DNA from: Lysobacterales bacterium
GTDB lineage: Bacteria; Pseudomonadota; Gammaproteobacteria; Xanthomonadales; Rhodanobacteraceae
Length of the DNA stretch: 64,000 nt
Assembly (NCBI GenBank): GCA_016707485.1
Contig: JADJHN010000001.1
Coordinates: forward strand, 930,001 to 994,000
Reading direction: 5' to 3'
The translations under genes and the position numbers were made by a program. Shown here one piece after another: positions 62,901 to 64,000 of this stretch (positions are counted from its first letter, which is position 1; every line of letters begins with the position of its first letter). The notes below the pieces were generated by a model, which was not told the origin of the DNA, did no database searches, and worked only from the letters and a program-made list of their open reading frames with translations.

Positions 62901-63815
62901 GCCGCCGACATCCCCGCCGCGCGTGTCGTGATCAGCCCGGACCTGGTCATCGAACGCAGCAGCGAGGGCATCCTCGTCAGCGGCAAGCTGGTCCTGCCTG
63001 CGGCCAACATCGACCTCGCCAAGTTGCCGGGCGGCGGTGCCAGTGCGGTTTCCCCCGATGTCGTCATCGTCGACGCCGAACAGGTCGAACCGGGCAAACC
63101 GTTACCGGTCACCGCCACGGTGACGGTATCGCTCGGTGACCAGGTCAAGCTGGCGGGCTACGGGTTTGATGGCAGCCTGAGTGGCGACCTGATCGTCATC
63201 GAACGCCCCGGCCGGGCCACCACCGGCAATGGCACGCTGAATGCCGGCGGCACCTACAAGGCGTACGGCCAGGATCTGAAGATCGAAACCGGGCGCATCC
63301 TGTTCGCCAGCACGCCGATTGACAACCCCGGCATCGACCTCCGCGCCACCCGCACGATCAAGGCCGACAATGTGACCGCCGGGCTGCTCGTACGCGGGAC
63401 CGCGCAGATTCCGGTTTTGACCGTGTTTGCCGATCCGACCATGGAGCAATCCGAAGCGCTTTCCTATCTGGTCACCGGCAAGCCGCTGTCGGCGCTGAAA
63501 AGTGGCGAGGGCGACATGCTCGGCACCGCCGCGCGCGCACTCGGTACGGCCGGCGGCGATCTGCTGGCCAAGAGCATCGGCAGCAAGATGGGCATTGATG
63601 ACATCGGCGTTGCCGACAACGATGCCCTTGGCGGCGCGGCGTTTACCGTCGGAAAGTATCTTTCTCCCAAACTCTATCTGAGTTACGGCGTCGGCGTCTT
63701 CGACCCCGGCGAGGTGGTCACCCTGCGCTACCTGTTCAGCCAGCGCTGGAACTTCGAGGCGCAAAACGCGACCACCGGCAGCCGCGCCGGCATCAACTAT
63801 CGTTTCGAGAAATAG
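59928..63815 (+). CDS. tamB: Translocation and assembly module protein TamB
   Basis: AsmA-like protein of 1295 residues with one N-terminal membrane helix (ILRGIGWTLLTLLVVIGGLL). A long repetitive beta-rich stretch with many D-G-S motifs follows, and the C-terminal TamB domain (AYGQDLKIETGRILFASTPI, SYLVTGKPLSAL, DPGEVVTLRYLFSQRWNFEA) reaches TamA in the outer membrane. It starts with GTG overlapping the tamA stop (GTGA). Length and gene order match the family. Confidence 0.94.
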   Translation: MSAAEQIAPKPTRRFVRRRILRGIGWTLLTLLVVIGGLLLWALNSESGARFVLARVQSALDDKLVVGHSSGSLSGPLVLDDLRYADATAGIDARMGRLSLDPALLSLLRGRVELEEVLADDVDVALSTVAAKPEDGSSEFSLTAPIDILINRLALQRATIRSDGKPILLVDRLDLSGAWTGDGVLVKQLALRSPDGHIDLSGNLVTLDGWSGSGETRFEWRAGDTDLAGTLTSRSNGKQARIELHLAKPTPATATVTIEQDAKATWNLVLDVPGFDAKSVIPDSTLGQLAVHLQGSGTRANGELGATVQIDQHTLAIEPLHYALNDGIVSIETLHLTSPASTGALDISGTLDTGASPLAADLEADWQGIELPADLAGQPLATHGSLAINGSARQFAAKGSLALGPPDALADIDVDISGTPDAITLNTVRLKQADGGLDASGTVSLQPTLGWTIKASANKLDPGAFLADWPGAIDFILDTAGTQTADGPDASLTLAKVGGTLRGKPLGGSADLHLQPGYIVNGTLDVQSGGSRLVVEGRGGTQTNAQIRFDVASLGDWLPDAGGKANGKIKVNGQWPKLDVDGDVSASAIAWSGVRIESMELVAKITDLEKPAGALTLKAQNITHGDMHFDTLLVEGDGNKESHQASLTAKGTPASIDVSLSGGSTNGTWNGQVKTLHLDPAGRNLPDLDLDQIARMSWDGSRFELGQSCLVGKPPSRERAGPADPKVPLKAGEVAAESVAAPEPEVPARLCVGGSSDSDGSLAGSYAIEHLPLRLLVRLGAPESPVRLRGEIHGSGAVSRKGHGALGGNASLQSDKGEVFYAGGDNKPLLSYTGLSIEATLHDSATTAQVRAALDHGGRIAGDIRMTPGEGEQQVLDGNLALELNSLAFIELLSSEVTNPGGRLSANYAIAGTLSAPRLDGALNLDGFAAEIPAAGIKLKEGKVSLRANDAQRYVLEGSLSSGEGKLLISGEGGLAADAPMTISLKGEQFLAADIPAARVVISPDLVIERSSEGILVSGKLVLPAANIDLAKLPGGGASAVSPDVVIVDAEQVEPGKPLPVTATVTVSLGDQVKLAGYGFDGSLSGDLIVIERPGRATTGNGTLNAGGTYKAYGQDLKIETGRILFASTPIDNPGIDLRATRTIKADNVTAGLLVRGTAQIPVLTVFADPTMEQSEALSYLVTGKPLSALKSGEGDMLGTAARALGTAGGDLLAKSIGSKMGIDDIGVADNDALGGAAFTVGKYLSPKLYLSYGVGVFDPGEVVTLRYLFSQRWNFEAQNATTGSRAGINYRFEK

Positions 63816-63839
63816 CCGCGTTCCAACTATCATGTCGGC

Positions 63840-64000
63840 ATGAATGAACGTGCAGATCACCTCAAGCGCATGCTTGCCCTCGAACCTCATGTCGAAGGCG
63901 GCCACTACCGACGCATCTACGAATCGACCAGCAGCCTTGCCTTTGGCGACGAGCAGCGCCAGCGGCCGATGGCAACGTCGATCTACTACCTGCTATGCGC
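63840..64000 (+). CDS. Cupin (DUF985) protein, 5' part
   Basis: The gene runs off the right edge. The ATG at 63840 encodes MNERADHLKRMLALEPHVEG, then GHYRRIYES and MATSIYYLLC. The PHVEGGHYRRIYES and SIYYLL segments are those of the DUF985/cupin_5 family, small metal-binding cupins of unknown function. Starts 24 bases after tamB. Confidence 0.75.
   Translation, partial: MNERADHLKRMLALEPHVEGGHYRRIYESTSSLAFGDEQRQRPMATSIYYLLC

Overview
The window is GC-rich, densely packed DNA from a gammaproteobacterium, most likely of the order Xanthomonadales (Lysobacterales). The evidence is the mreBCD-mrdA-rodA-mltB-rlpA order, a TamA/TamB pair, a class A RNase P RNA, the DUF1800/DUF1501 pair, a glycolysis cluster (pgk, pyk, class I fba) and REP-like palindromes shared between distant intergenic regions. 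The family cannot be fixed from the sequence alone.

Layout. 0-6.8 kb: the cell-elongation operon (mreB to rlpA, minus strand). 6.9-18.4 kb: ordinary chromosomal genes: a PfkB-type kinase, a secreted protein, a DUF4010 membrane protein, a DUF1684 protein, a small membrane protein plus prohibitin, modABC, a lipoprotein, an acyl-CoA dehydrogenase and a frameshifted GNAT. 18.6-23.1 kb: an accessory stretch with a broken NYN-domain gene, a COQ7-like fragment, a restriction-modification pair with a frameshifted putative nuclease, and an IS3 remnant. About 49 bp is directly repeated on both sides of the COQ7/RM part.

23.1-38.3 kb: the most interesting part, a cluster of integron gene cassettes. The attC recombination sites all read on the minus strand. 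The cassettes carry VapBC, two unknown proteins, a TonB-C-like protein, an M74-like murein endopeptidase, a MerC/GDCCVxC pair, a small membrane protein and a broken glyoxalase-family protein. No intI integrase is present, so within the window this is a CALIN (cluster of attC sites lacking an integrase). The attC sites are themselves riddled with insertion sequences. Four IS1182-family copies sit in the outer AACG of attC sites. Two IS110/IS1111-type copies sit near the other end of two of the same sites, and the end of a third remains at 37.2 kb. The right end of the IS110 elements has a stem-loop consistent with a bridge (guide) RNA carrying a short match to the attC target.

38.6-64 kb: housekeeping again: cysK, DUF1800/DUF1501, fba, a TonB-C-like protein, pyk (one frameshift), pgk, an M23 peptidase, an ICMT-like methyltransferase, a PadR-regulated membrane protein, two cyclophilins, typA, rnpB, a GH17-GT2 glucan synthase, tamA-tamB and the start of a cupin gene.

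Single-base frameshifts are numerous between 17.9 and 46 kb and absent from recognisable genes elsewhere. Most lie in short homopolymers and one is in pyruvate kinase, so some may be sequencing errors rather than true gene decay.
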